From Stenotrophomonas maltophilia D457 (GTDB taxonomy: Bacteria; Pseudomonadota; Gammaproteobacteria; Xanthomonadales; Xanthomonadaceae): a stretch of DNA of 64,000 nt. The stretch lies in contig NC_017671.1 in the NCBI RefSeq assembly GCF_000284595.1, positions 1,707,001-1,771,000 of the forward strand, read 5' to 3'. This document shows positions 18,298-26,340 of the stretch, piece by piece; the first letter of the stretch is position 1; every line of letters starts with the position of its first letter. The position numbers were made by a program, and so were the translations under genes. The notes below the pieces were generated by a model that saw nothing but the letters and a program-made list of their open reading frames with translations, ran no database searches and was not told the DNA's origin.

Positions 18298-18341
18298 GAG
18301 AAAACGCGAGGGACATGGCCTCGAACGAGGCGCATGTCCCT
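18298..18341 (-). terminator. Strong hairpin terminator after gene at 18388
   Basis: Minus-strand AGGGACATG...CATGTCCCT (9 bp) continued by GCCTC/GAGGC, then CGCGTTTTC. It lies 46 bp past the stop of the 130-residue gene. Confidence 0.75.
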
Positions 18342-18387
18342 CATGGGGTCCCGTGAACGCAGTGATGAAGGTGTGCCAGGGACCGGC

Positions 18388-18780
18388 TCACCAACCGCTG
18401 TAGTTCAGCAGCAGGTCGGCGATCACCTGGCGACGTTGCAGATCGAGACCATCGAAGTCCGACAGTCCTTGGAAGTGGCAGCGCTTGAGCATGGCACCGC
18501 CCTCGCGCGCGTTGTAGAAGCTGAACATGGCGGACAGGAACATGCGTTCCCCGCTGCTCAGGACGCCGAGTGCGTCGTTGGCACGCAGCATGTCGGGACG
18601 CAGATCCCACTTGCTCTTTGCCTGGTTCAGGCCTTCGCGCGTGCCGTCGCCAAACCATTGCGGGCCTGCGATCTCGACGCCGCGCTTCCAGACCTCGAAG
18701 AAGGCTTGGGGCGCGGCGGCGAAATGCTGCTCTTCCCGCATGATCTGATCGACGACTTCCTGGGGCAAAAGCTGGTTCAT
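18388..18780 (-). CDS. ICE hypothetical protein, 130 aa
   Basis: Starts MNQLLPQEVVDQIMREEQHF at 18780 behind GGAGGAAC. It is a mostly helical soluble protein (SSGERMFLSAMFSFYNA, RRQVIADLLLNYSGW). No motif known to me. It follows the 70-residue gene by 21 bp and is likely cotranscribed with it. A strong terminator follows. Confidence 0.72.
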   Translation of the reverse strand: MNQLLPQEVVDQIMREEQHFAAAPQAFFEVWKRGVEIAGPQWFGDGTREGLNQAKSKWDLRPDMLRANDALGVLSSGERMFLSAMFSFYNAREGGAMLKRCHFQGLSDFDGLDLQRRQVIADLLLNYSGW

Positions 18781-18801
18781 GACGTGGTTCCTCCAGTTGG
18801 A

Positions 18802-19014
18802 TCAGGGTGTGGCGAGCTGGGACCAGCCGCCTCTTTCGAGGGCACGTTGAGCCGCGGCATAGCTGCGGAAGTACTGGCAGGATTCCCGCGAAACGGGACC
18901 TTCTGTATCGCGCGTGCCGATGTAGTGGCCGGCGGCGCTATGCAGGATTTCGAGCGGCAGGAACTTGCCGCAATGGATCAAGGCCAACTGGCCGAAAGAG
19001 GCTTGCTGGGACAT
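18802..19014 (-). CDS. ICE hypothetical protein, 70 aa
   Basis: A small protein starting MSQQASFGQLALIHCGKFLP at 19014 behind AAGGAG. It has a YIGTRDTEGPVSRES core and an Arg/Ala-rich helix. It is short but has a good ribosome site, ICE-like composition and a conserved leader upstream. Function is unknown. Confidence 0.65.
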   Translation of the reverse strand: MSQQASFGQLALIHCGKFLPLEILHSAAGHYIGTRDTEGPVSRESCQYFRSYAAAQRALERGGWSQLATP

Positions 19015-19250
19015 GGACGGGCTCCTTGGAAAAAGCGGGGCCTCGTCCCTCACGGGATGGCAGCTCCCGCACGCGGTTGAGAAAAAAGCATCGGCGTCAC
19101 GGGTGACGCGCGTCCGCAGACTCGATGCGATGGCGGACTGGCGGGTAGCGCGGAAAGAATCCGCGGCAGCCTGGAAACTCTGGCTGCTGGCATGGTGCTG
19201 ACGAATCAGCGACACATGCGGGCAGCTTCATGCGCGAGGCGAGCCGCGTC
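19015..19250 (-). promoter_or_regulatory. Long conserved 5' leader, copy 3, terminator-like
   Basis: Near the gene, GCGGGA (19070-19065) can pair with TCCCG (19057-19053) or with CCCGC (19039-19035), which is followed by five T. Farther upstream are GCATG, a GCTGA-TTCG-TCAGC hairpin (19210-19198), CATGCCAGCAGCC and TTTCCAGGCTGC, in the same order as at 10.1 and 16.2 kb. Confidence 0.6.
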
Positions 19251-19293
19251 AGCCGGAAATCGGCATTTGCAACAGCCCCGATTGGCGAACGCG

Positions 19294-19328
19294 GAAAAAA
19301 GAAAGCCCCGCAATAAGTGCGGGGCTGT
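19294..19328 (-). terminator. Rho-independent terminator
   Basis: Minus-strand AGCCCCGCA/TGCGGGGCT stem followed by TTCTTTTTTCC, just past the stop of the gene at 19352. Confidence 0.92.
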
Positions 19329-19351
19329 CAGGAGGATGAGGCGAAACTGGG

Positions 19352-19663
19352 TCAGCGAGGCCTGTCGCCCAGTACATGCTGCTTCCACAGGGCGAATGCC
19401 TCGTCCGGTCCCAGCTCTGCGAGGATGACGATGGGCTGGCCCCGACGGGCACGCAGCGATGCGAAATACGCTGGCCGGTCGGCGATGGCGTTGAGCTTGA
19501 TGCCCTTTAGGAACAGCAACTGGCGGGGGCGAACTTTGGTGGTAACGCAGGCATGATTGCGCTTGTTTGGGGCAAAAGGGCCAGCGAAGCGGGCGGACAC
19601 GGCCAGAAAACCGCGACGAACTACTTGTACTTGCCAGGCGAGGCGAACGGGTGACATCAGCAT
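19352..19663 (-). CDS. Hypothetical protein, 103 aa
   Basis: A basic soluble protein (RRGFLAVSARFAGPFAPNKR to WKQHVLGDRPR) ending in front of a strong terminator. There is no clear ribosome site; the start could be the ATG at 19663 or the next one two codons on. It is the last gene before the heavy-metal block and may be the truncated remnant of a longer ICE gene. The stretch 19664-19815 holds nothing I recognise. Confidence 0.55.
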   Translation of the reverse strand: MLMSPVRLAWQVQVVRRGFLAVSARFAGPFAPNKRNHACVTTKVRPRQLLFLKGIKLNAIADRPAYFASLRARRGQPIVILAELGPDEAFALWKQHVLGDRPR

Positions 19664-19815
19664 ATCGCTATGCGGTAAAGAAGACCGTCCTAAAGCTTGC
19701 AGGATCCCGGCATAGCTTCATCATCACCTCTCCGTGACGGCTCATTGGAACGAAAAAGGCCAGCATCGCCGTGATGGACTTTCATAATTGCCAGGTCAAC
19801 TGGCTTGCGTGCTGT

Positions 19816-19974
19816 TTATTCACAGCAAGGCATTGCGACGTCGTTGCAGCAATCGCCGCCATCGCAACAGGGCGTTGCAGCAAAAGCGGCGGTGGGCGCT
19901 AGCATGAGGGCCAAGCCGCGGCCGCTCATGCTGGGGGCCGTTCTCTTCAGATTGGTGTCCTGCACCGTGTGCAT
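19816..19974 (-). CDS. Tiny exported Cys-rich peptide downstream of lspA
   Basis: An open frame of 52 residues begins 25 bp after the lspA stop in the same direction. The N-terminal half is signal-like (basic, then LALMLAPTAAFAA). The mature part is only about 19 residues and has three Cys pairs: TPCCDGGDCCNDVAMPCCE. The spacing CC-x4-CC-x6-CC with several Asp suggests metal binding in the periplasm. It would be the last gene of the ATPase-lspA operon. The ribosome site is weak, so an internal ATG (residue 16) is also possible. I do not recognise a described family. Confidence 0.6.
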   Translation of the reverse strand: MHTVQDTNLKRTAPSMSGRGLALMLAPTAAFAATPCCDGGDCCNDVAMPCCE

Positions 19975-19999
19975 TGCGAATTTCCGGATCGTCCCAATG

Positions 20000-20500
20000 T
20001 CACTGGGACTCCTTTGTGGCGGCCGGGTTCTCCACGCTCATGAACGACTGGGCCACCAGCGCGATCGCCCCGCCCACGATGGCCATGTCAGCGATGTTGA
20101 AGGCGGGCCAGTGCCAGCCGTGCAGGTGAAAGTCGATGTAGTCGATAACGTGCCCGCGCGTGGCGCGGTCGAACGCGTTGCCCAATGCGCCGCCCAGAAT
20201 GAGGCTGTACGAAAGGCCTTCCGTTTTGCGCAGCGGCCGGGAGAGCAGCCATGCGAGCCATGCCGATATTGCGAACGCGATCGCCAGAAAAAACCACCGC
20301 TGCCAGCCGCCCGCGCCAGCAAGGAAGCTGAACGCCGCGCCGGGATTGAGAGCGTGAACTAGGTTGAAGAATGACGCCACCTCGTGCGACCAACCCAAGG
20401 GAGTTGTCGCGTCAATGTAGCTCTTAGCTGCCTGATCGCCGGCGAATATAACGATCGCGAGTGAGTACCACTGCGTCTTGCGAAGAGATGGTTCATCCAT
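20000..20500 (-). CDS. lspA: Signal peptidase II, metal-operon copy (PbrC/LspA)
   Basis: A 166-residue inner-membrane aspartic protease that removes lipoprotein signal peptides. It has four hydrophobic helices, the NPGAAFSFL motif and GNAFDR. The catalytic Asp are 120 (HVID) and 138 (FNIAD). It lies 4 bp after the P-type ATPase gene, as in pbr-type lead operons where an LspA homologue (PbrC) follows the exporter. It is an accessory copy carried with the metal block rather than the housekeeping gene. Confidence 0.93.
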   Translation of the reverse strand: MDEPSLRKTQWYSLAIVIFAGDQAAKSYIDATTPLGWSHEVASFFNLVHALNPGAAFSFLAGAGGWQRWFFLAIAFAISAWLAWLLSRPLRKTEGLSYSLILGGALGNAFDRATRGHVIDYIDFHLHGWHWPAFNIADMAIVGGAIALVAQSFMSVENPAATKESQ

Positions 20501-20503
20501 TGT

Positions 20504-23416
20504 TCATGCCGCCTTGAACTTCAGGAGGCGCAGCCCATTGACGACAACCAAAAGACTTGCCCCCATGTCAGCGAACACAGCCATCCACATGGTGGCATGC
20601 CCTGTGAACGTCAACGCAAGGAACACCGCCTTGATGCCAAGGGCCAGAACGATGTTCTGCGTGAGGATCGCCGCAGTGCTACGCGACAGCCGGATGAAGG
20701 CGGGGATCTTGCGCAGGTCGTCGTCCATCAGGGCGACGTCGGCTGTTTCGATCGCGGTGTCGGTGCCGGCCGCGCCCATGGCGAAGCCGATGTCGGCACG
20801 GGCGAGCGCGGGCGAATCGTTGATGCCGTCGCCCACCATGCCCACCTGGCCCTCGCCGCCGACCAGGCTTTCGATGGTCTTGAGCTTGTCTTCGGGCAGT
20901 TGGTCACCACGGGCTTCAGAGATTCCGACCTGGGCAGCGATGGCCGCGGCCGTGTGCTGGTTGTCCCCCGTCAGCATCAGCGTGCGCACACCCAGCGCCT
21001 GCAGGTCGGCCACCGCCTCACGGCTGGTTTCCTTCACGGTGTCGGCCACTGCAAAAATGCCGAGCACGGTCGCATCGTCCATCAGCAGGATCGCTGTCTT
21101 GCCTTGGCGCTCCAGGGTCTCCAGCCGAGCCTGGAGCGTCGCTTCGCTCAGGCCCAGCTCCTGGGCGAGCCTGTGGTTGCCCATGTGCAACATGCGCCCG
21201 GCGACGCGGCCGCGCACGCCGCGGCCAGGCAGCGCCGCGAAGTCGTCGACCTCGTGCAGCGCGATGCCGTCACGGTTCGCCTTGCGGGCGATGGCCTGAG
21301 ACACAGGATGGTCCGAGCGTGCCGCGAGGCTTGCGGCCCAGGCGGCAACTTCCTGCGCCTCGCCGATCAGCGGCACGAAGTCGGTCTGCTCGGGCTTGCC
21401 ATGTGTGAGTGTGCCGGTCTTGTCCAGGGCCAACGCCTTGAGCTTGCGCCCGCCCTCCAGGTAGACGCCACCCTTGATCAGGATGCCGCGTCGGGCGGCA
21501 GCGGCCAAGCCGCTGACGATGGTGACCGGCGTGGAGATGACCAGAGCGCAGGGGCAGGCGATCACCAGCAGTACCAGGGCCTTGTAGACCCAGTCAAACC
21601 ATGCGCCGCCGAAGGCGAGCGGCGGCACGACGGCAACCAGCACGGACACCGCGAACACCGCCGGCGTGTAGACGCGGGCGAACTGGTCGACGAAGCGCTG
21701 CGTGGGCGCACGGCTGCCCTGCGCGGACTCCACGGCATGGATGATGCGCGCGAGCGTCGAGTCGCTGGCGCCTGCGGTCACCTTGTATTCGAAAGAGCCG
21801 GTCTCATTGATGGTTCCGGCGAAGACCTGGTCACCTTCGGCCTTCTCGACGGGCAGGCTCTCGCCGGTGATGGGCGCCTGGTTGATGGCCGATCGACCCG
21901 AGGTGATCAGGCCGTCCAGTGCGATGCGCTCGCCAGGACGCACGCGGACCACCGCGCCCTTTGCGACCTCCTTGGCCGGCAGCTCTGTCCATGAGCCATC
22001 GGCCTGCCGCACGGTCGCGGTCTCGGGCGCCAAGTCCATCAGCCCCCGAATGGCGTTGCGGGCGCGGTCCAGCGACTTCGCCTCGATCACTTCCGCCAAC
22101 GCGAACAGGAACATGACCATGGCGGCCTCCGGCCAGTGGCCGATCGCCATGCCGCCGGTGACCGCGATGGCCATCAGGGCGTTCATGTTCAGGTTGAGGT
22201 TCTTCAGCGCGATCCAGCCCTTCTTGTAGGTGCTGAGGCCGCCGGTGAAGATCGAAACCAGTGCCAGCACGATCACGGCCCAATGATTGCCGTCGTTGAC
22301 CCAGTACACGCCTTCGGCGGCCACCGCCGCAACGCCCGAAACCGCCATCGGCCACCAATTGGTCTTGTGCGCGGCCACCGGGGCATCGCGCGGCTCATCA
22401 GTCCTCTGGACCTCGGCTTCCATGCCCAGCGATTCGATGGCTTCGACTGCCGGCTTGATCGCGTCGGGTGTGTGCCGAACCGTGAGCGTGCGCTGCATCA
22501 GGTTGAAATCCATTCCCTGCACGCCCGGCATGCCTTGCAGCTTGCCGCGGATCAGACTTTCCTCGGTCGGACAGTCCATCTTCGCGATGCGAAGTACCGT
22601 GGTGGCTGTCTGCATGTCCTGCCGCGCAGCCTGCATTCCAATGGAAGCAAGCGCCTTCTCGATCGGCGCTGAGGTCGCCAGCGTGTGCTGGACTCCCAGC
22701 ACACGCTGCATCAGATTGAAGTCGAGCGCGGTCACACCCGGCAGCTTGCCCAGCCGGTCGCGGATCAGCGCTTCTTCCGTCGGGCAATCCATGTTCTCGA
22801 TCCGGTACGTCACCCGCTCGCCGATCGGCGGCGCGGAAACGGCAGCGGTTGGTTGCTGCTGCAGGGCCGAGGATGGGATCACAGCCGCGGCTTCGATCGG
22901 CCCCGTGTGGCCGAAGGTCTGCTCCTTGGCGCGCATGCCGATCGAGGCCAGGACCTGCTCCATCTGCGCGCGTGCCTGAGCGAGGTGTTTCACCGACAGG
23001 GTGCGCTCAGCGAGGTCGAAGTCGAGGTCCTGAATTCCCTCGACTGCCCCGAGGTGCGAGCGGATGAGTTTCTCCTCGCTCGGGCAGTCCATGTTCTCGA
23101 TGCGGTAGGTGGTCGACACGGCGGCGTCTCGGACAGCCTGAGCCTTCATGCCCACCGAATTCAGCGCTTGCTCCAAGGCATCGGCCGAGACTTCGCGGTG
23201 CGAAATGGTCAACAAACGCTGCGGAAGATCGAACAGGAGCCGCTCGACACCGGGCATGCCCTCCAGCGTTCGCCGCACCAGTGCTTCCTCATTGCGGCAA
23301 TCCATGTTGCTCACGTGGAAAACGGTGGTTTCAGTGCTGGCCTGCTCACTGGCGCACGCCGTCTGTTGGCCATTGCCGCCGGAGCAGGCGCATGGGCTGG
23401 AAGGTTCTTTGTTCAT
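20504..23416 (-). CDS. cadA: Cd/Pb/Zn P1B-type ATPase with four HMA domains
   Basis: A 970-residue metal exporter. Four N-terminal HMA-like domains have Cys at 40, 111, 211 and 282, each in MDC-x-x-EE rather than GMTCxxC. The membrane CPC motif is at 621-623 and the phosphorylation site DKTGT at 665-669, then GDGINDSPA. Substrates are probably Cd, Pb and Zn, judged from the CPC motif, the Cd/Pb regulator upstream and lspA behind. The start is placed at 23416 because the longer frames begin inside or before the -10 element at 23457. Expression should be induced by the divergent MerR-type regulator. Confidence 0.93.
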   Translation of the reverse strand: MNKEPSSPCACSGGNGQQTACASEQASTETTVFHVSNMDCRNEEALVRRTLEGMPGVERLLFDLPQRLLTISHREVSADALEQALNSVGMKAQAVRDAAVSTTYRIENMDCPSEEKLIRSHLGAVEGIQDLDFDLAERTLSVKHLAQARAQMEQVLASIGMRAKEQTFGHTGPIEAAAVIPSSALQQQPTAAVSAPPIGERVTYRIENMDCPTEEALIRDRLGKLPGVTALDFNLMQRVLGVQHTLATSAPIEKALASIGMQAARQDMQTATTVLRIAKMDCPTEESLIRGKLQGMPGVQGMDFNLMQRTLTVRHTPDAIKPAVEAIESLGMEAEVQRTDEPRDAPVAAHKTNWWPMAVSGVAAVAAEGVYWVNDGNHWAVIVLALVSIFTGGLSTYKKGWIALKNLNLNMNALMAIAVTGGMAIGHWPEAAMVMFLFALAEVIEAKSLDRARNAIRGLMDLAPETATVRQADGSWTELPAKEVAKGAVVRVRPGERIALDGLITSGRSAINQAPITGESLPVEKAEGDQVFAGTINETGSFEYKVTAGASDSTLARIIHAVESAQGSRAPTQRFVDQFARVYTPAVFAVSVLVAVVPPLAFGGAWFDWVYKALVLLVIACPCALVISTPVTIVSGLAAAARRGILIKGGVYLEGGRKLKALALDKTGTLTHGKPEQTDFVPLIGEAQEVAAWAASLAARSDHPVSQAIARKANRDGIALHEVDDFAALPGRGVRGRVAGRMLHMGNHRLAQELGLSEATLQARLETLERQGKTAILLMDDATVLGIFAVADTVKETSREAVADLQALGVRTLMLTGDNQHTAAAIAAQVGISEARGDQLPEDKLKTIESLVGGEGQVGMVGDGINDSPALARADIGFAMGAAGTDTAIETADVALMDDDLRKIPAFIRLSRSTAAILTQNIVLALGIKAVFLALTFTGHATMWMAVFADMGASLLVVVNGLRLLKFKAA

Positions 23417-23456
23417 AGATCGCTCTTCATTGACAAGGTTTTCCCCGGATGCCATC

Positions 23457-23487
23457 ATTAGAAAACCTCTAGTAGATATAGAGTCAA
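23457..23487 (-). promoter_or_regulatory. MerR-type metal promoter of the ATPase operon
   Basis: Leftward -35 TTGACT (23487-23482), 19-bp spacer with the imperfect dyad CTATATCTACTAGAG, and -10 TCTAAT (23462-23457). The long spacer is diagnostic of MerR-family activation. Confidence 0.92.
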
Positions 23488-23507
23488 GTTTTTTATAGGA
23501 AGCAACC

Positions 23508-23906
23508 ATGATGCGGATCGGTGAACTGGGCAAGAAGGCAGATTGCTTGGTGCAGACCGTGCGCTTTTACGAGTCAGAAGGCTTGCTGCCCGAGCCTGCA
23601 CGTAGCGAGGGCAACTTCAGGCTCTATGACGAAGTCCATTTGCAGCGCTTGCTGTTCATCCGCCGCTGCCGGGCGAAGGACATGACGCTGGATGAGATCC
23701 GTCAACTGCTGAACTTACGGGATCGGCCAGAGTTGGGCTGCGGCGAGGTGAACGCGCTGGTCGACGCTCATATCGCGCAAGTGCGGACCAAGATGAAGGA
23801 ATTGCGCGCCTTGGAGCGCGAGTTAATGGATCTGCGACGCTCCTGCGATAGCGCCCGAACCTCGCGCGAGTGCGGCATTCTCAACAGCTTGGCCGAGCCC
23901 GCCTGA
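23508..23906 (+). CDS. cadR: Cd(II)/Pb(II)-responsive MerR-family regulator
   Basis: A 132-residue MerR protein. The winged helix is MRIGELGKKADCLVQTVRFY, followed by a long dimerisation helix. Metal-site Cys are near 78, 113 and 122, the CadR/PbrR pattern (GCGEVNALVD, RSCDSAR, ECGI). The His-rich tail of some CadR proteins is absent. It reads divergently from the ATPase gene, and its target site lies between them. MMRIG gives two possible starts one codon apart. Confidence 0.92.
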   Translation: MMRIGELGKKADCLVQTVRFYESEGLLPEPARSEGNFRLYDEVHLQRLLFIRRCRAKDMTLDEIRQLLNLRDRPELGCGEVNALVDAHIAQVRTKMKELRALERELMDLRRSCDSARTSRECGILNSLAEPA

Positions 23907-24360
23907 AGCTCGAGCGTGTCATCGGTGCTGGAAGTGATCGGGTCCAGTTCTGAGAGCCACGTGCCGCGCTCCATCATGCGAAAGCGCGCGATTCTGACGT
24001 TTTGAGACGGCGTGCGACCGAGGGCGTGGCCCACAGGAGCCAGCGCGAGCCGGACGACCTGCGCGCCGCAATCTCCGCCACCTTACGGGTTCTCCAGGCC
24101 AGACCGAGCATCGCGGCGTGGCTGCGCAGGTGCAGGTGCAGGCCAAGGTAGCAGTGCGCCACGACGCGGCCCGACTCATGGGCACGCCACGCAACTCGCG
24201 ATCGCTTCGCAAGAAGCCGCAAGGCCCGACTCGCGCAAGAATGCGACGTGGGCAAGATCGTATAGCCAGCAGCGCAAGCGTTTGCCGCTGCTGGCCGGCT
24301 CCGGAAGGGATAGACAAGCTGCGGGCCGTAGTCCATTGGAAAGTCCATCTTTCTTGAGTG

Positions 24361-24828
24361 TCACTCTTTGGCGCCCAGCGTGTGCTTTTGCGACCGGAAA
24401 GCGCTGAACAAGTGGCCCCCGGGCATCCAGAAATCGCCGTAGTTGACTTGGGCGTCTTCGTGCTCACGCTTGTGATGCCAGCGATGGGCTTCAGCCACCC
24501 CGATCAACAATCCCAACGGCCCGACCCGGTATCCCAGATTGGAGTGCTGGAAGGCCAGATGCACGACCAAGAAGCCGAGCCATGCGCCGACGGCCAACCA
24601 CAGCTTGGAACGCCGCTACTGGCTCAACGGGGAGTGGAAAGGCCGCCCGCCCTCTAGCAAGGCGGCACAAGCGAGCGCGACGATCACTGTGAGTAGCTCC
24701 GTCGGAAAAGACGGCCGGCCGGTCGCGAGCTCGCCGAAGAGCACAACCGCAGTGGCGCCACGGATCAGTGGATAGCAGCCATACCGGATGACAGTCGCAA
24801 TGAAGGGGGCGCATTGGTGCTCATCTGT
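24361..24828 (-). pseudogene. Sterol desaturase / fatty acid hydroxylase-like remnant
   Basis: Two pieces in different frames. The upstream piece (about 24640-24828) encodes hydrophobic helices (YPLIRGATAVVLFGEL, then TELLTVIVALACAALL). The downstream piece (24361-24597) contains FQHSNLGYRVGPLG and the di-iron HRWHH motif followed by NYGDF, typical of the C-terminus of this family. The middle, with the other His boxes, is missing. Such genes often travel with Cd/Pb operons. It is preceded by a MerR-type promoter. Confidence 0.65.
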
Positions 24829-24851
24829 TCTGTCCTAAAGCTCTGACTGGA

Positions 24852-24882
24852 TTGGAAAACCTTCTAGCTACGGTAGAGTCAA
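24852..24882 (-). promoter_or_regulatory. Second MerR-type promoter
   Basis: Leftward TTGACT (24882-24877), 19-bp spacer CTACCGTAGCTAGAAGG.., then TTCCAA (24857-24852). It strongly resembles the ATPase promoter and is probably a second target of the same Cd/Pb regulator. It now drives only the broken desaturase-like gene. Confidence 0.75.
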
Positions 24883-24981
24883 GGGCGTCCGGGAAGACCC
24901 TGTGGCAAGTTCGTTGCATCTGCGCCTTGACTCTCCAGCCGCTACAGGCTTCAGCATCCATCGATTTGGAAGGAACAATGC

Positions 24982-25617
24982 ATGGCTGAAAACCACAGAA
25001 ATCACGAAAACGACGAGTTGGGCCGCCTAGATGCGAGCGATGCGAAGGACCGAAAGATTCTTCTGACTGTGTTGCTGATCAACCTGACGCAGTCCGCCGC
25101 CGGCATTGCCCTTGGCATCTGGGCTGGCTCTACGGCGCTGATGGGCGCCGGGTTGGACAACCTCGCCGATGCGTCGGTCTATGCGGTTAGCCTGTATGCC
25201 GTCGGTCGTGCGGCAACGGTCAAGGTGGGCGCGGCCCGCTTGTCGGGTTTCTTGCTAATCGGCCTGGCCGCGCTGCTGCTGTTGGAAGTCCTACGCCGCT
25301 TCGCTGGAGGGGAAGAGCCTGTCGGCCCAGCCATGATGGCCATGGCCGCGCTGAACGCGGCTTTGAACCTAGTGTGCCTCAGACTACTGCGCCGCCATCG
25401 CGGGGAAGATGTGAACTTCAAGGCGTCAGCGATCTTTACCAGCAACGACTCCATCGTCAATGGTGCGATTGTGCTGTCCGGGGTGCTGGTGATGGGGTTC
25501 GGGTCGAACATCCCGGATCTGGTGCTGGGCGTCATCGTGGCCGCAATCGCAGCGAATGGGGGGCGGGAAATCCTGCGCGAAGCATCGGAAACAGCTCGCC
25601 GTAAGGCGGGCACATAA
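24982..25617 (+). CDS. Cation diffusion facilitator-type transporter, short form
   Basis: A 211-residue inner-membrane protein with about five to six hydrophobic helices and an N-terminal His/Asp-rich cytosolic leader. CDF metal-site positions are seen as LDNLAD (D59, D63) and SNDSIVN. The C-terminal cytosolic dimer domain of full CDF proteins is missing, as in other short cation transporters near cadA or czc genes. It probably exports Zn/Cd/Co by proton antiport. AAGGAAC precedes ATG 24982. Confidence 0.82.
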   Translation: MAENHRNHENDELGRLDASDAKDRKILLTVLLINLTQSAAGIALGIWAGSTALMGAGLDNLADASVYAVSLYAVGRAATVKVGAARLSGFLLIGLAALLLLEVLRRFAGGEEPVGPAMMAMAALNAALNLVCLRLLRRHRGEDVNFKASAIFTSNDSIVNGAIVLSGVLVMGFGSNIPDLVLGVIVAAIAANGGREILREASETARRKAGT

Positions 25618-26340
25618 GGCATGTTTTCGCCCAGTTCATCCCGAGGTTTACCTCTGCAAAAGAGGTAGTCCAGCCTTTGGGCTACGGCCTCGGCTGCAGC
25701 CGAGCGTACCATTGGCGATGGCCGCGCGATAGGCGGGCATGCCGTTCTCGACCTCCGTCTGCCGTACAGCAGCGGTGCGCAAGGTTGAGGGTGCATGTCG
25801 TCTCTCCTGTTCGTGTGGCCCAGGCCAATGGCCGGGCCGGGACGTTGATGGGCAGGAGAATGGCGCCGAAGGCCCAACGGCCTTCGGCTCGGGAGAAAAG
25901 AGGAACCACCCGTGGGCTGATTGGCAGGCCCGGTCGTCGCTAGAACCGTCTGCTCATCAAGCAATCACACCCGGCCCATGTCGTGGCTGGGGCCGGCATC
26001 GTCTGGCGCACATCCGCGCACAAAGGGAGCCCGTTTTTGCACCGGCGGGCACCGGCACCGATTACCGCTGACCACGAAGGGTCTCCCGGTGGCTCGTGCA
26101 GCCTGGCAAGCCACCGGGAGACCCTTCGCAGAGGGCGGAAGAAACGCAGATCAACAGAACGCGCGTGGTGCGGCTCGCAGAGAAGCTACCTTCAGGTCCC
26201 GCGGCCGGGGACGGCTGGGCGGGACGCGCACACGGATCAAGAAGGCGTTGCGCGCTGGGCGTCCCGCAGGGCATGCGGCGGAGTGCGGGACAGGGGCCAC
26301 GCCGCCGAAGGCGGGCACGGCTCACGGGGAACGGGGGCGG
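25618..26340. other. 723-bp gap: leader of a truncated gene and a long hairpin
   Basis: No complete gene is seen. On the minus strand a leader like those of the ICE genes (hairpin GCCGAAGGCC/GGGCCTTCGGC, 25864-25889) is followed by CAGGAGAGACGACATG at about 25812-25797. The frame behind it soon loses protein-like character toward the metal block, as if a gene had been cut off by insertion of that block. The right half holds the 20-bp inverted repeat listed separately. Confidence 0.5.
26075..26128. repeat. Perfect 20-bp inverted repeat with 14-nt loop
   Basis: Arms 26075-26094 and 26109-26128 (CGAAGGGTCTCCCGGTGGCT and its exact complement) form a 54-nt hairpin downstream of topoisomerase III. 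There is no T-run on either side, so a plain intrinsic terminator is unlikely. A relaxase, origin or protein site is possible. Confidence 0.9.

Noticed and set aside
20504..23533. P-type ATPase start at 23533 (1009 residues)
   Set aside because: That start and the next ones lie upstream of or inside the MerR-type -10 element at 23457-23462, so they would not be in the transcript; 23416 fits.
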